NCBI RefSeq assembly: GCF_001544555.2
Contig: NZ_FCOK02000005.1
Coordinates: forward strand, 124,001 to 188,000
Length of the DNA stretch: 64,000 bases
Reading direction: 5' to 3'
From: Caballeronia udeis
GTDB taxonomy: Bacteria > Pseudomonadota > Gammaproteobacteria > Burkholderiales > Burkholderiaceae
The translations under genes were made by a program, and so were the position numbers. Positions 15,749 to 23,775 of this stretch are shown here, piece by piece. The notes beneath the pieces were generated by a model, which searched no databases, was not told the DNA's origin, and was given only the letters and a program-made list of their open reading frames with translations. How positions within the stretch are numbered: position 1 is the first letter of the stretch; each line of letters starts with the position of its first letter.

Positions 15749-16733
15749 ATCCGGACCCGTCAGGATCGCCATCCTCGACGATTACCAGGATGTCGCCCTT
15801 CTCATGGCGGACTGGTCGGGGCTTGACAGGCGCGCGACCATCACCGTATTCAATGACCACGTGGCAGATCCAGACGCTGTCGTTGCCCGCCTCCAGCCCT
15901 TCGAAATCGTCTGTGCGATGCGTGAGCGCACGCCGATGACGCGGGCGATTATCGAGCGTCTGCCAAGACTCCGTCTGATCGCCTCGACGGCCCTGCGGAA
16001 TGCGTCGATCGACGTTAAGGCCGCCGCAGAGCGGGGCGTCGACGTCATGCATACCGGTTATAGCTCCGCCCCAACGATCGAACTGACGTGGGCGCTCATC
16101 CTGGCGAGCGCGCGCAACCTTGTCGCAGAAAACGGTTCGCTGCGCGCCGGGGGCTGGCAGCGCTTTGTCGGCGATGATCTCGCCGGACGCACGCTTGGAG
16201 TTCTGGGTCTCGGGAATGTCGGAGGCGCAGTGGCGCGGATCGGCAAGGCGTTCGGCATGGAAGTGATCGCATGGAGCCAGAACCTGACAGCCGACCATGC
16301 CGCGGAGGCGGGCGCCGCCCTGGTCACCAGGGAGGAACTGTTCCGGCGAGCGGATATCGTTACCGTGCACCTCGTGCTCAGCGGTCGGACACAGGGGCTC
16401 GTGAGCGCTGAGGAACTTGCGCTCATGAAGCCCACGGCGCGGCTGGTGAACACTTCTCGTGGCCCGATCGTGGTCGAGGCCGATCTGCTCGCGGCATTGC
16501 GGAGTGGCAAGATCGCTGGCGCCGCGATCGACGTCTTTGACCAGGAGCCGTTGCCCTCCGATCATCCGTTTCGTAGCCAGGCGAACCTGCTGGCGACGCC
16601 GCATATCGGCTACGTCTCGCGTAGCCTTTATGCACGTTTCTATCAAGAGACGGTCCACAACATTCGTCAGTGGCTCGACGCCCGGGATGGACAGATGATC
16701 CCAACTGCAGGCGTTTCACCACGGAGGGGATGA
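15738..16733 (+). CDS. D-isomer-specific 2-hydroxyacid dehydrogenase
   Basis: A 331-residue NAD-dependent dehydrogenase of the 2-hydroxyacid family, which reduces 2-keto acids to D-2-hydroxy acids or the reverse. The Rossmann motif is GVLGLGNVGGAV. The catalytic Arg is in NTSRGPIV, the Glu in DVFDQEPLP and the His in ATPHIGYVSR, so the triad is complete. The start at 15738 (MPNRSGPVRIAILDDYQD) has GGTGGAG 7 bases upstream; a frame open from 15699 adds nothing family-like. The stop TGA overlaps the ATG of the next gene (ATGA), a sign of one transcript with the hydrolase. Confidence 0.9.
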   Translation: MPNRSGPVRIAILDDYQDVALLMADWSGLDRRATITVFNDHVADPDAVVARLQPFEIVCAMRERTPMTRAIIERLPRLRLIASTALRNASIDVKAAAERGVDVMHTGYSSAPTIELTWALILASARNLVAENGSLRAGGWQRFVGDDLAGRTLGVLGLGNVGGAVARIGKAFGMEVIAWSQNLTADHAAEAGAALVTREELFRRADIVTVHLVLSGRTQGLVSAEELALMKPTARLVNTSRGPIVVEADLLAALRSGKIAGAAIDVFDQEPLPSDHPFRSQANLLATPHIGYVSRSLYARFYQETVHNIRQWLDARDGQMIPTAGVSPRRG

Positions 16734-17638
16734 TGTTCGAACGGCGCGATATTGAATTCGAGGCAGAGGGTGGCGATCGCCTCCGCGGGTGGCTATTCAT
16801 TCCAGAGAACACGGCTGCCCGCCATCCGGCCATCTCAATGGCGCATGGCTATGCAGGTGTGAAGGAGCATGGACTCGAGCGTTTCGCGCGAGCCTTCGCC
16901 GAGGCCGGGTTTGTCGTGCTCGTACACGATCATCGAAACTTCGGCTCAAGCGACGGCGCAATCCGACACGATATCGACCCCTGGCGCCAGATCGCCGACT
17001 GGCGACGGGCCATCTCCTTCCTCGAATCCCTGCCCGAGGTCGACGCGGACAGGATCGGAGTCTGGGGCACGAGTTATGCCGGCGGCCACGTGCTCGTCCT
17101 CGCTGCGACCGACCGCCGGATCCGAGCCGTTGTCGCGCAGGTACCGACGATCAGCGGCTATCAGCAGGGACTGCGTCGGGTGCCGCCCGATGCGCTCACC
17201 GCGCTGGAAGACCTCTTCGATGACGATGAGCGGGCGCAGTTTCACGGCGAGCCGGCCCGCCGGCAGCAAGTTGTCGGCGACAATCCTTTGGTGCCAGCAT
17301 CGTATCGATCGAGAGACGCCATTTCGTTCTATCTCCAGCCGTTGCCACCGGATGCCTGGACGAACGAGGTGACGGTCCGCTCGGGCCGTCTTGCCCGGAT
17401 GTACGAGCCGGGTGCCTGGATAGCCCGCGTGTCCCCAACGCCGCTGCTGATGATCGTCGCCCTGGCCGATCACATTACGCTGACCGACCTCGAATTGCGC
17501 GCTTACGAGCAGGCGCTTGAGCCTAAGAAGCTCGTCACGATCGACGGCGGACATTTCGATCCCTACCTGGGGCAGTTCGCTGTCGCGAGCGCCGCGGCAA
17601 CGTTCTGGTTCCGTCGACATCTGAGCCAAGATCAATGA
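16730..17638 (+). CDS. Alpha/beta hydrolase (dienelactone/S15-like)
   Basis: A 302-residue cytoplasmic alpha/beta hydrolase. MAHGYAGVKEHGLERFARAF and HDHRNFGSSDG form the N-terminal core. The nucleophile Ser is in GVWGTSYAGGH, an acidic residue in ALADHITL, and the His in TIDGGHFDPY. The pattern is that of hydrolases related to polyketide-modifying and X-Pro dipeptidyl-peptidase-like enzymes. A start codon pair ATGATG lies at 16730/16733, the first overlapping the dehydrogenase stop. The 3' end overlaps the MBL-fold gene by ATGA, so the three genes are translationally coupled. The substrate could be an ester or CoA thioester made by the upstream enzymes. Confidence 0.88.
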   Translation: MMFERRDIEFEAEGGDRLRGWLFIPENTAARHPAISMAHGYAGVKEHGLERFARAFAEAGFVVLVHDHRNFGSSDGAIRHDIDPWRQIADWRRAISFLESLPEVDADRIGVWGTSYAGGHVLVLAATDRRIRAVVAQVPTISGYQQGLRRVPPDALTALEDLFDDDERAQFHGEPARRQQVVGDNPLVPASYRSRDAISFYLQPLPPDAWTNEVTVRSGRLARMYEPGAWIARVSPTPLLMIVALADHITLTDLELRAYEQALEPKKLVTIDGGHFDPYLGQFAVASAAATFWFRRHLSQDQ

Positions 17639-18510
17639 CCGAGACATCTGAAAGCAACCAACCCCTGCAATGGAAGCTGTTCATCCGTCGGCGCGCCAGC
17701 GCGACGCAAGGCACACCGCCGGGCAAGGACGAACTGAAATGGGTAGCGAACACGACCACGCTGATTCACGGTGAACGGGATGCCCTGCTGGTTGACACTT
17801 TCCTCTCGGAGGCGCAAACGGGGGAACTCGCTGACTGGATTGCCGCGTCTGGCAAGCGCCTGCGCACGATCTACATCACCCACGCCCATCCCGATCATTT
17901 CTTTGGGCTGAAACTGTTGCGCGACCGCTTTCCGGAGGCGCGGGCGATCGCGCCCGCACAGGTGGTTGACGCAATGCAGGCCGCGCTCGCGCCCGAAGCC
18001 GTCGAGCGCTGGCGCAGACGATTTCCGGGTCACATTCCCCCGGATCTCATCTCTGCCGAACGACTGGGTGACGCGACATTCGACCTTGAAGGTCACAAGA
18101 TTGTCCCGATCGATATTGGCCACACCGATACTGACCACACCACCTGCCTCCATGTGCCCTCGATTGGCCTCGTGATCGCGGGCGATGCCATCTACAACGG
18201 CACGCATCCGTACCTCGCCGAATCAGACCGGCGGGGGCTGCGCGACTGGCTCGCCGCAATTGATAAGATCGAGGCGCTTAACCCGCGTGCCGTAGTGGTT
18301 GGCCACGGTCCAATTGAGCCGGACAACGCCGTGCGGCACATCCAGGAGACGCGGAAATATATCGAGGATTTCATTCGCCTCGATAATGAAACACACACCG
18401 CTCTGGAACTCTACGATCGGATGCTCAGCCTTTATCCCGACCTGATCAATCCGGGATCGCTCTGGGGTGGCGCCCATGCCGCGAAGGCCTCTCGCAGTGC
18501 CGACGCTTGA
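17635..18510 (+). CDS. MBL-fold metallo-hydrolase
   Basis: A 291-residue metallo-beta-lactamase-fold hydrolase. The dinuclear metal site is present: HAHPDH at residues 83-88, a later His in the HTDTDHTT region, the metal-bridging Asp in VIAGDAIYNG and the final His in VVGHGP. The family covers thioesterases, lactonases and glyoxalase II-like enzymes. Its ATG overlaps the stop of the alpha/beta hydrolase. The stop lies inside the first copy of a heptamer repeat (18504-18531). It probably opens a thioester or lactone of the same pathway, but the exact reaction cannot be read from the sequence. Confidence 0.9.
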   Translation: MTETSESNQPLQWKLFIRRRASATQGTPPGKDELKWVANTTTLIHGERDALLVDTFLSEAQTGELADWIAASGKRLRTIYITHAHPDHFFGLKLLRDRFPEARAIAPAQVVDAMQAALAPEAVERWRRRFPGHIPPDLISAERLGDATFDLEGHKIVPIDIGHTDTDHTTCLHVPSIGLVIAGDAIYNGTHPYLAESDRRGLRDWLAAIDKIEALNPRAVVVGHGPIEPDNAVRHIQETRKYIEDFIRLDNETHTALELYDRMLSLYPDLINPGSLWGGAHAAKASRSADA

Positions 18511-18531
18511 CGCTTGACGCTTGACGCTTGA
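18504..18531 (+). repeat. Four tandem copies of the heptamer CGCTTGA
   Basis: Perfect tandem repeat of CGCTTGA x4 beginning in the last codons of the MBL-fold gene. Because each unit contains TGA and the period is 7, stop codons fall in all three plus-strand frames (18508, 18515, 18522). It was probably made by replication slippage. Confidence 0.9.
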
Positions 18532-18618
18532 TTCGTCCCAGATCATGGTGATGACCTTGTGGAGTGTGAGCGGGATCATTCATGCGATGATTCGCTCACC
18601 CCCACCCCATGCTCCGCC

Positions 18619-20088
18619 ATGACATCAAAACGCCACGTTGACTCCGCTCGCTTCGTACACGGCTCGACCTTGCGGCATGTCGTGGTCATGGCAGGAACCG
18701 GGGCGATAGGATTGATGGCCGTGTTCGCCGTCGATCTGGCCAATCTCTTCTATGTATCGCTGCTCGGCGACACGTCGGTTGCCGCGGCGGTCGGATTTGC
18801 CGGGACCATCAACTTCTTCCACACCGCCATTTCCATTGGCATGACGATCGGCGTCAGCGCAACCGTCGCCCGGCTTCTCGGTGCGGGCCAGCGGACCAAG
18901 GCGCGGCAAGTGGCGTCGGCTAGTCTCGTGCTGATGATCCTCATCACCCTCGCCCTGAGCGCCGCCACGCTGCTCTTCCTCGACCCGATCCTCAACGCGC
19001 TCGGAGCGGTCGGCGAGACACGCATGCTGACCCGAGGTTTCCTGCTGATCACCACGCCCACGTACGTGTTCCTCGCCATCGGCATGTGCACGGCCGCGCT
19101 GATGCGTTCTGTCGGCGATGCCCGCCGGGCGATGACCGTCACGCTGACCGCGGCAGTCGTGACCGCGGTTCTTGATCCGATCCTGATCTTCGGTTTTCAT
19201 CTTGGGCTGACGGGTGCGGCCATATCGAACGATATAGCACGTCTCGCGCTCGCACTCGTCGGTCTGTATGGCGCGACCCGGGTCAACGATCTCATTGCCC
19301 GCGTCCGCTTTGCACGCTTATGGTCCAACAGCCAGCCGGTCATGAAGGTCGCGCTGCCTGCCGTGCTGACCAACCTCGCCACGCCCGTTGCAAGCGCCTA
19401 CGTGACGCACGCAATGGCCCGTTTCGGTGCGGCAGCCGTGGCGGGGCAAGCTACCATAGACCGCATCACGCCCGTGGCCTTCGCGGTGATCTATGCGCTG
19501 ACCGGCGCGGTCGGTCCGATCATTGCCCAGAATCTTGGCGCGGGGCGGGCGGACCGGATTCGCGAAACTGTCCGCAACAGCCTGGTGTTCGTGCTGCTGA
19601 CGGTCGCGGTTGCGTGGGCCGTGCTGGCGCTCGCGCAGGGTGGCCTGATCCGCGCGTTCTCGGCGCGTGGCGACACCGCCGTCATCATCACGGCGTTCTG
19701 TTCGTGGCTGGTGGCGAGTTACGCGTTCGTCGGCTGCCAGTTCGTGGCGAACGCGACCTTCAACAATCTCGATCGGCCATTGTTGTCAACGCTGTTCAAC
19801 TGGGGACGCGCGACTATCGGCACAGTGCCGTTTGTTGCGGCCGGGATGCGGCATGGGCCTGTGGGCGTGATGATCGGACAGGCCGCCGGCAACGCGATCT
19901 TCGGCACGATGGCCATGCTGGTCGCATACGCCGTGGTCAAGCGCTTGCCAATGGGCGACTGCGCTGCGCTGGCGAACAGGGGCAGCAACCAGCTCGAGCA
20001 ATCATCCGTCAATGTCCCTGCAGCGGCCGTGGGAAATACCATGGCGCCGGACGTGGAATTAAAGGAACTGCCGTTGCAAGGTGGTTAA
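18619..20088 (+). CDS. MATE-family multidrug/toxin exporter
   Basis: A 489-residue integral membrane protein with about 12 hydrophobic segments in two similar halves, the mark of MATE Na+ or H+ coupled efflux pumps. Family features include LANLFYVSLLGDTSVAAAVGFAG in the first helices, RSVGDARRAM, and TGAVGPIIAQNLGAGR in the second half. The start at 18619 (MTSKRHVD) is the last ATG before the first helix; no good ribosome-binding site is present. It is 108 bases after the MBL-fold gene. Its position suggests export of a product or substrate of the 12-18 kb enzymes, though this is only positional evidence. A terminator follows. Confidence 0.88.
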   Translation: MTSKRHVDSARFVHGSTLRHVVVMAGTGAIGLMAVFAVDLANLFYVSLLGDTSVAAAVGFAGTINFFHTAISIGMTIGVSATVARLLGAGQRTKARQVASASLVLMILITLALSAATLLFLDPILNALGAVGETRMLTRGFLLITTPTYVFLAIGMCTAALMRSVGDARRAMTVTLTAAVVTAVLDPILIFGFHLGLTGAAISNDIARLALALVGLYGATRVNDLIARVRFARLWSNSQPVMKVALPAVLTNLATPVASAYVTHAMARFGAAAVAGQATIDRITPVAFAVIYALTGAVGPIIAQNLGAGRADRIRETVRNSLVFVLLTVAVAWAVLALAQGGLIRAFSARGDTAVIITAFCSWLVASYAFVGCQFVANATFNNLDRPLLSTLFNWGRATIGTVPFVAAGMRHGPVGVMIGQAAGNAIFGTMAMLVAYAVVKRLPMGDCAALANRGSNQLEQSSVNVPAAAVGNTMAPDVELKELPLQGG

Positions 20089-20140
20089 GCCTTTAAGGGG
20101 TTAGGCCCTTTATGCCCTTAAGCCGCTTAGCGTTTTCTCT
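20086..20140 (+). terminator. Probable terminator after the MATE gene
   Basis: An imperfect stem starts at the stop codon (TAAGCCTTTAAGGGG, 20086-20100) and pairs with GCCCTTAAGCCGCTTA (20114-20129), followed by TTTTCTCTTT. Base pairing has one or two bulges, so strength is uncertain. Confidence 0.5.
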
Positions 20141-20237
20141 TTAGGTTCGAGCCTGATTCAGCCTTGCTCACTAGCGTTATCACGCCCTATTTTCTTAGCG
20201 AATTCCTTGCGTCTGATTGTTCGTTTTGCGCGGATTC

Positions 20238-20274
20238 ACTATTCCCCTCTATCGGTACAATATTTCGATAGTGC
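20238..20274. promoter_or_regulatory. Dyad-symmetric site upstream of the small exported protein
   Basis: CACTAT (20238) and ATAGTG (20269) form outer arms, and CTATCG (20250) and CGATAG (20267) form overlapping inner arms, in an AT-rich stretch about 100 bases before the gene at 20378. This could be an operator; no protein can be assigned. Confidence 0.3.
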
Positions 20275-20377
20275 GCGCATATACTCCATTCCATCGACGC
20301 AGCACACCAACCAGCAGGACCGCTGCGTAGCCCATGAAATGAAGTCGCTGAGTTACTGATACGCATCGGAGCACATC

Positions 20378-20653
20378 ATGAACAAGACCCTTATTGCATC
20401 GTTGTTAGTTGCCGTTTCCGCCGCCCTTGCAACACCTGCATTCGCTAGCAGCGGTTATGGTCCCGCACCGTCGTATAACCCGCAGGTTGGCGCACCCGCT
20501 TCGCAACGCGGCCAAAGCGCGCAAACCATCGCAGCGGAAAATGCAGCGACCAATGCTGACGCGAGCGCTTACGGCGGCGTGCGAAACACCTCCACGCAAT
20601 CCGGTGTCCGTGTTCAGGCTAACGGCACACATTCGCTCGACTTACATAACTGA
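20378..20653 (+). CDS. Small exported protein, unknown function
   Basis: A 91-residue protein with a clear signal peptide (MNKTLIASLLVAVSAALATPAFA, about residues 1-23, split here only by name). The mature part is rich in Ser, Ala, Asn, Gln and Gly, is probably disordered, and contains QSAQTIAAENAATNADASAYGG. It resembles in style the small DUF4148-like periplasmic proteins of Burkholderia, but lacks their conserved motif. A ribosome-binding site is weak (GGAGCAC). A strong terminator follows 33 bases after the stop, so it is probably a single-gene unit. Confidence 0.75.
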   Translation: MNKTLIASLLVAVSAALATPAFASSGYGPAPSYNPQVGAPASQRGQSAQTIAAENAATNADASAYGGVRNTSTQSGVRVQANGTHSLDLHN

Positions 20654-20685
20654 TCAAAGCCGAAGTTTGGCGCTTAGCGGGAAGT

Positions 20686-20719
20686 CGATGCCCGGCGAAC
20701 TCAGGTTCGCCGGGCATCG
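20686..20719 (+). terminator. Strong hairpin terminator
   Basis: A perfect 15-bp stem (CGATGCCCGGCGAAC at 20686-20700 with its complement at 20705-20719) and a TCAG loop, followed by GTGTTTGTG. It lies just after the small exported protein gene. The T-run is short but the stem is very stable. Confidence 0.75.
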
Positions 20720-20865
20720 GTGTTTGTGAAGATTGCGATCTTCCTGACATACCTGGCATTCAAGCTGTGGACCCTGGCTGGAGCACTTTGATGCATAGTT
20801 GAGAACCGGCGACTTAGCCCGCGTCGCCGCTACCGTCCAATCGTCCACTACGAAGGAAGATCCTC

Positions 20866-21528
20866 ATGTCAGAGCAAGTGCAATTCGAACTCTTCGCGTT
20901 CTGGCGCTCGTCCGCCGCCTTTCGCGTACGTGTCGCCCTTAATTTGAAGGGCCTGAGCGCGCACGAACAGTACATCGATCTCGACGCAGACGAACAACGC
21001 AGCGCAGCATTCCTGAAAATCAGTCCACTAGGGTCCATTCCGGCGTTGGTGGAAGAAGGGCACGAACCGCTGACACAATCGCTGGCCATCCTCGAATTCC
21101 TCGACGAACTTCAACCCTCGCCGCCCTTGTTGCCAAGCGATTTATACGGCCGTGCACGGGTCCGCTCCATCGCGTCCATGTGTGCTGCCGATACCCATCC
21201 GCTAGTCGTGCCGCGCGTGAAAAAGTATCTGCAGGAAACCGGTGGATTCGACAATGCAGCGTGGCGCGCATGGCAAATCCGCTGGCTCGGCACGGGCCTT
21301 GCCGCAGTGGAAGAGCGTCTCGCGGGCGCGCCGGAAACAGGGACTTTCTGTCATGGCGATGAACCCACCATGGCGGATATCTGTCTCGCGAGCATTGTCG
21401 CGGTGACGCGTGTGTTCAAGATCGCGATTCCCGATGCACCGACTATCGACCGGATCATGGCCGCGTGTGATCAGCATCCGGCATTCATGAAGGCCGATCC
21501 GAAGCGGCAGGTTGGAGCGCCGACTTAA
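20866..21528 (+). CDS. maiA: Maleylacetoacetate isomerase (zeta-class GST)
   Basis: A 220-residue glutathione S-transferase-fold protein. The N-terminal thioredoxin-like domain carries WRSSAAFRVRVALNLKGL, the SSxAxRVRIALN motif of zeta-class GSTs that binds glutathione. LGSIPALVEEG and LTQSLAILEFLDE complete the glutathione site. The all-helical C-terminal domain includes CAADTHPLVVPRVKKYL, the maleylacetoacetate isomerase variant of CDIHPLxNLRV. It isomerises maleylacetoacetate or a similar cis-diketo acid with glutathione. No homogentisate dioxygenase or fumarylacetoacetase is adjacent, so the ring-cleavage partner must be elsewhere. Confidence 0.85.
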   Translation: MSEQVQFELFAFWRSSAAFRVRVALNLKGLSAHEQYIDLDADEQRSAAFLKISPLGSIPALVEEGHEPLTQSLAILEFLDELQPSPPLLPSDLYGRARVRSIASMCAADTHPLVVPRVKKYLQETGGFDNAAWRAWQIRWLGTGLAAVEERLAGAPETGTFCHGDEPTMADICLASIVAVTRVFKIAIPDAPTIDRIMAACDQHPAFMKADPKRQVGAPT

Positions 21529-21760
21529 AGTGGCAATGGCAAAGTTCGGCGGCTGACGGGCCTTGGCCGCCGGACCTTGCGTTTGATCTGCCCCACCGGA
21601 CTGGCCGCTTGTCTCTCGGCCAAGCCGGCATTGCCGGTGTACGCTTCAGCGACCAAATCAAGAAGGTTCATGCCAGACTGCCCTTGCCTTGACGAGAGTA
21701 TCCAGGGCGGGAAGAGGTATCAACGCCAGCATCAAGAACGCCTGGATAAACCAAAGCCCC

Positions 21761-22498
21761 TCATTTCTCTTGCGCATCGATCTCCTGCTTCACACGCACA
21801 AGCTCGGCCCCATGAGCGTCCTGTTGCTTCTCGATCCGTTCGGTCGGCCCGACCACCGATATGCCGTACAGGTCCCCACCAACCGACACCGCAATCGCCA
21901 CCGCCGAAAGCTCCGGCGCGCTCTCTCCAAGATTGACATGCCAGCCGCGTTTTTTAGCGGCCTCCGCCTGCGTCACGAGCGCTGCCAGATCCGCTGTCGT
22001 GCGATCGGTCATCCGCTCGAACCCGAGCTTCGCAGCCAGCGCCTGTTGCTGTTCCGGCGCGAGCTCGCCAAAGATCGCCTTGCCGATCGAATTGGCGTGC
22101 ACGGGACGAAGCTCACCCGGCTTCACGATGTAGCGAATAGCCTTGAACGACTCCACTACGTCGAGATAAACCACGGCTGTATCGTGAATCTTGCCGAGCA
22201 CGATGGTCTCGCCGGTGGCGTCGCGTAATGCGACCAGCCGCGCGTGCAGCATCTCCACCACAGGATCGACCGCGTCTATCGCTTGCGCGAGCTGCAGCAG
22301 CCGCCGGGTCGGATAATAACCGCCGCGTTTTTTTACTTCATAGAGGTACCCGCGGCTTACCAGCGTACGGGCGAGCGCGAGGCAACTCGATACCGGCACG
22401 TCCATCAACCGGGCGAGTTCGGTCAGCGGCAAAGGCCGCTGTTCCGTGGCGAAACGTTCGAACAAGTCGAGCGTGCGTGCAACGAGTTTGACATCCAT
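21761..22498 (-). CDS. IclR-family transcriptional regulator
   Basis: A 245-residue IclR-type regulator. The N-terminal winged helix spans about residues 1-65 (LPLTELARLMDVPVSSCLALARTLVSRGYL). The effector domain follows, with the conserved VHANSIGKAIFGEL segment and the ending AVAIAVSVGGDLYGISVVGPTERI. The start at 22498 (MDVKLVARTLDLF) is chosen; the open frame to 22630 adds non-family residues that overlap the acyl-CoA dehydrogenase gene end. It lies 95 bases downstream of the acyl-CoA dehydrogenase on the same strand, so it may be the last gene of that operon and its regulator. Confidence 0.92.
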   Translation of the reverse strand: MDVKLVARTLDLFERFATEQRPLPLTELARLMDVPVSSCLALARTLVSRGYLYEVKKRGGYYPTRRLLQLAQAIDAVDPVVEMLHARLVALRDATGETIVLGKIHDTAVVYLDVVESFKAIRYIVKPGELRPVHANSIGKAIFGELAPEQQQALAAKLGFERMTDRTTADLAALVTQAEAAKKRGWHVNLGESAPELSAVAIAVSVGGDLYGISVVGPTERIEKQQDAHGAELVRVKQEIDAQEK

Positions 22499-22592
22499 GG
22501 CAATTCGTTCCACTGGTTTAAGGCAGGTTCCCTGCACCTTTAAGGCCGCGCATGCAAAGCGCTTGCTCCCATGCGGCTTGCGCCAGTACGCA

Positions 22593-23759
22593 TTAGTAAG
22601 ACTTAGGCAACCCAAGCACTTTCTCTGCAATAAAGCACATGATCATTTGCGGACTCACTGGCGCGAGCCTCGGAATCATACACTCGCGCAAATAACGTTC
22701 GACGTGATACTCCTTTGCGTAGCCCATTCCGCCAAGCGTCGCCATTGCGGTCTGGCATGACTGGAAGGCCGCTTCCGCGGCCAGATACTTGGCGGCATTT
22801 GCTTCGGCGCCGCACGGCTTGCCGGCGTCATACAGCGAGGCCGCCTTGAAGACCATCAGGCTGGCTGCCTCAAGCTGCATCCACGACTGCGCGAGCGGAT
22901 GCTGGATCGACTGGTTCTGTCCAATCGGACGCCCGAACACCACGCGCTCCTTTGCATATTGCGTGGCTCGCCTTAGCGCAGCCTGACCCAGACCGATCGC
23001 TTCCGCTGCAATCAGGATCCGCTCCGGATTCAGACCGTGCAGCAAATATTTGAAGCCCTCGCCTTCCTCGCCAATCAGGTCACCGGCGGGAACACGCAAG
23101 CCATCGATGAAAAGCATGTTCGAATCCACCGCCTTGCGGCCCATCTTCTCGATCTCGCGCACTTCAACTTTTGTACGGTCAAGATCGGTATAAAAAAGGC
23201 TCAGGCCTTGCGTTGGCTTAGCCACCTGATCGAGCGGCATGGTCCTCGCGATGATCAACATCTTGTTCGCCACCTGCGCCGTCGATATCCAGATCTTGCG
23301 GCCCGTCAGCACGTAGTGGTCACCATCACGCACGGCCTGCGTTTTAAGCCGCGTGGTGTCGAGTCCCGAATCGGGTTCGGTGACGGCGAAGCACGCCTTG
23401 TCGGTCCCTTCTATCAACGGCGGGAGGAAGCGCTGCTTCTGTTCCGCGCTGCCGAACACCTGCACGGGATTCAGCCCGAAGATGTTCATATGCACCGCCG
23501 AGGCGCCCGACAAACCCGCGCCCGACGCACTGATGGTCTGCATCATCAGCGCGGCCTCGGTCATGCCAAGTCCCGAGCCGCCGTAGTCCTGCGACATTGC
23601 AATGCCGAGCCAGCCCGCATCCGCCAGCGTGCGGTGAAAGTCGTGGGGAAAACCCCCTTCGCGATCGCGTTCGAGCCAGTAATCGTCATCGTAGCGTTCG
23701 CAGAGTTTTTCTATCGCGGCCTTGATGGATTGCTGGTCTTCAGTGAGTTCGAAATTCAT
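22593..23759 (-). CDS. Acyl-CoA dehydrogenase
   Basis: A 388-residue FAD-dependent acyl-CoA dehydrogenase. The N-terminal helical domain begins MNFELTEDQQSIKAAIEKL. The FAD/substrate motif CFAVTEPDSGLDTTRLKTQA and KIWISTAQVA are present, as is the C-terminal GGMGYAKEYHVERYLRE. It introduces an alpha-beta double bond in an acyl-CoA and passes electrons to ETF. The start at 23759 fits family N-termini; a frame open to 23792 adds 11 residues. Its start region overlaps the end of the CitMHS gene only in the rejected longer form. The CoA-transferase two genes upstream would supply its CoA ester. Confidence 0.93.
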   Translation of the reverse strand: MNFELTEDQQSIKAAIEKLCERYDDDYWLERDREGGFPHDFHRTLADAGWLGIAMSQDYGGSGLGMTEAALMMQTISASGAGLSGASAVHMNIFGLNPVQVFGSAEQKQRFLPPLIEGTDKACFAVTEPDSGLDTTRLKTQAVRDGDHYVLTGRKIWISTAQVANKMLIIARTMPLDQVAKPTQGLSLFYTDLDRTKVEVREIEKMGRKAVDSNMLFIDGLRVPAGDLIGEEGEGFKYLLHGLNPERILIAAEAIGLGQAALRRATQYAKERVVFGRPIGQNQSIQHPLAQSWMQLEAASLMVFKAASLYDAGKPCGAEANAAKYLAAEAAFQSCQTAMATLGGMGYAKEYHVERYLRECMIPRLAPVSPQMIMCFIAEKVLGLPKSY

Positions 23760-23775
23760 GAGAAGAAGTCCTGTA

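Noticed and set aside
15663..16658. A 331-codon open frame on the minus strand
   Set aside because: Antisense to the 2-hydroxyacid dehydrogenase; composition and lack of motifs mark it as a shadow.
18504..18531. Tandem heptamer considered as a CRISPR or integration site
   Set aside because: Units are 7 bases with no spacers and no integrase nearby; replication slippage is enough.
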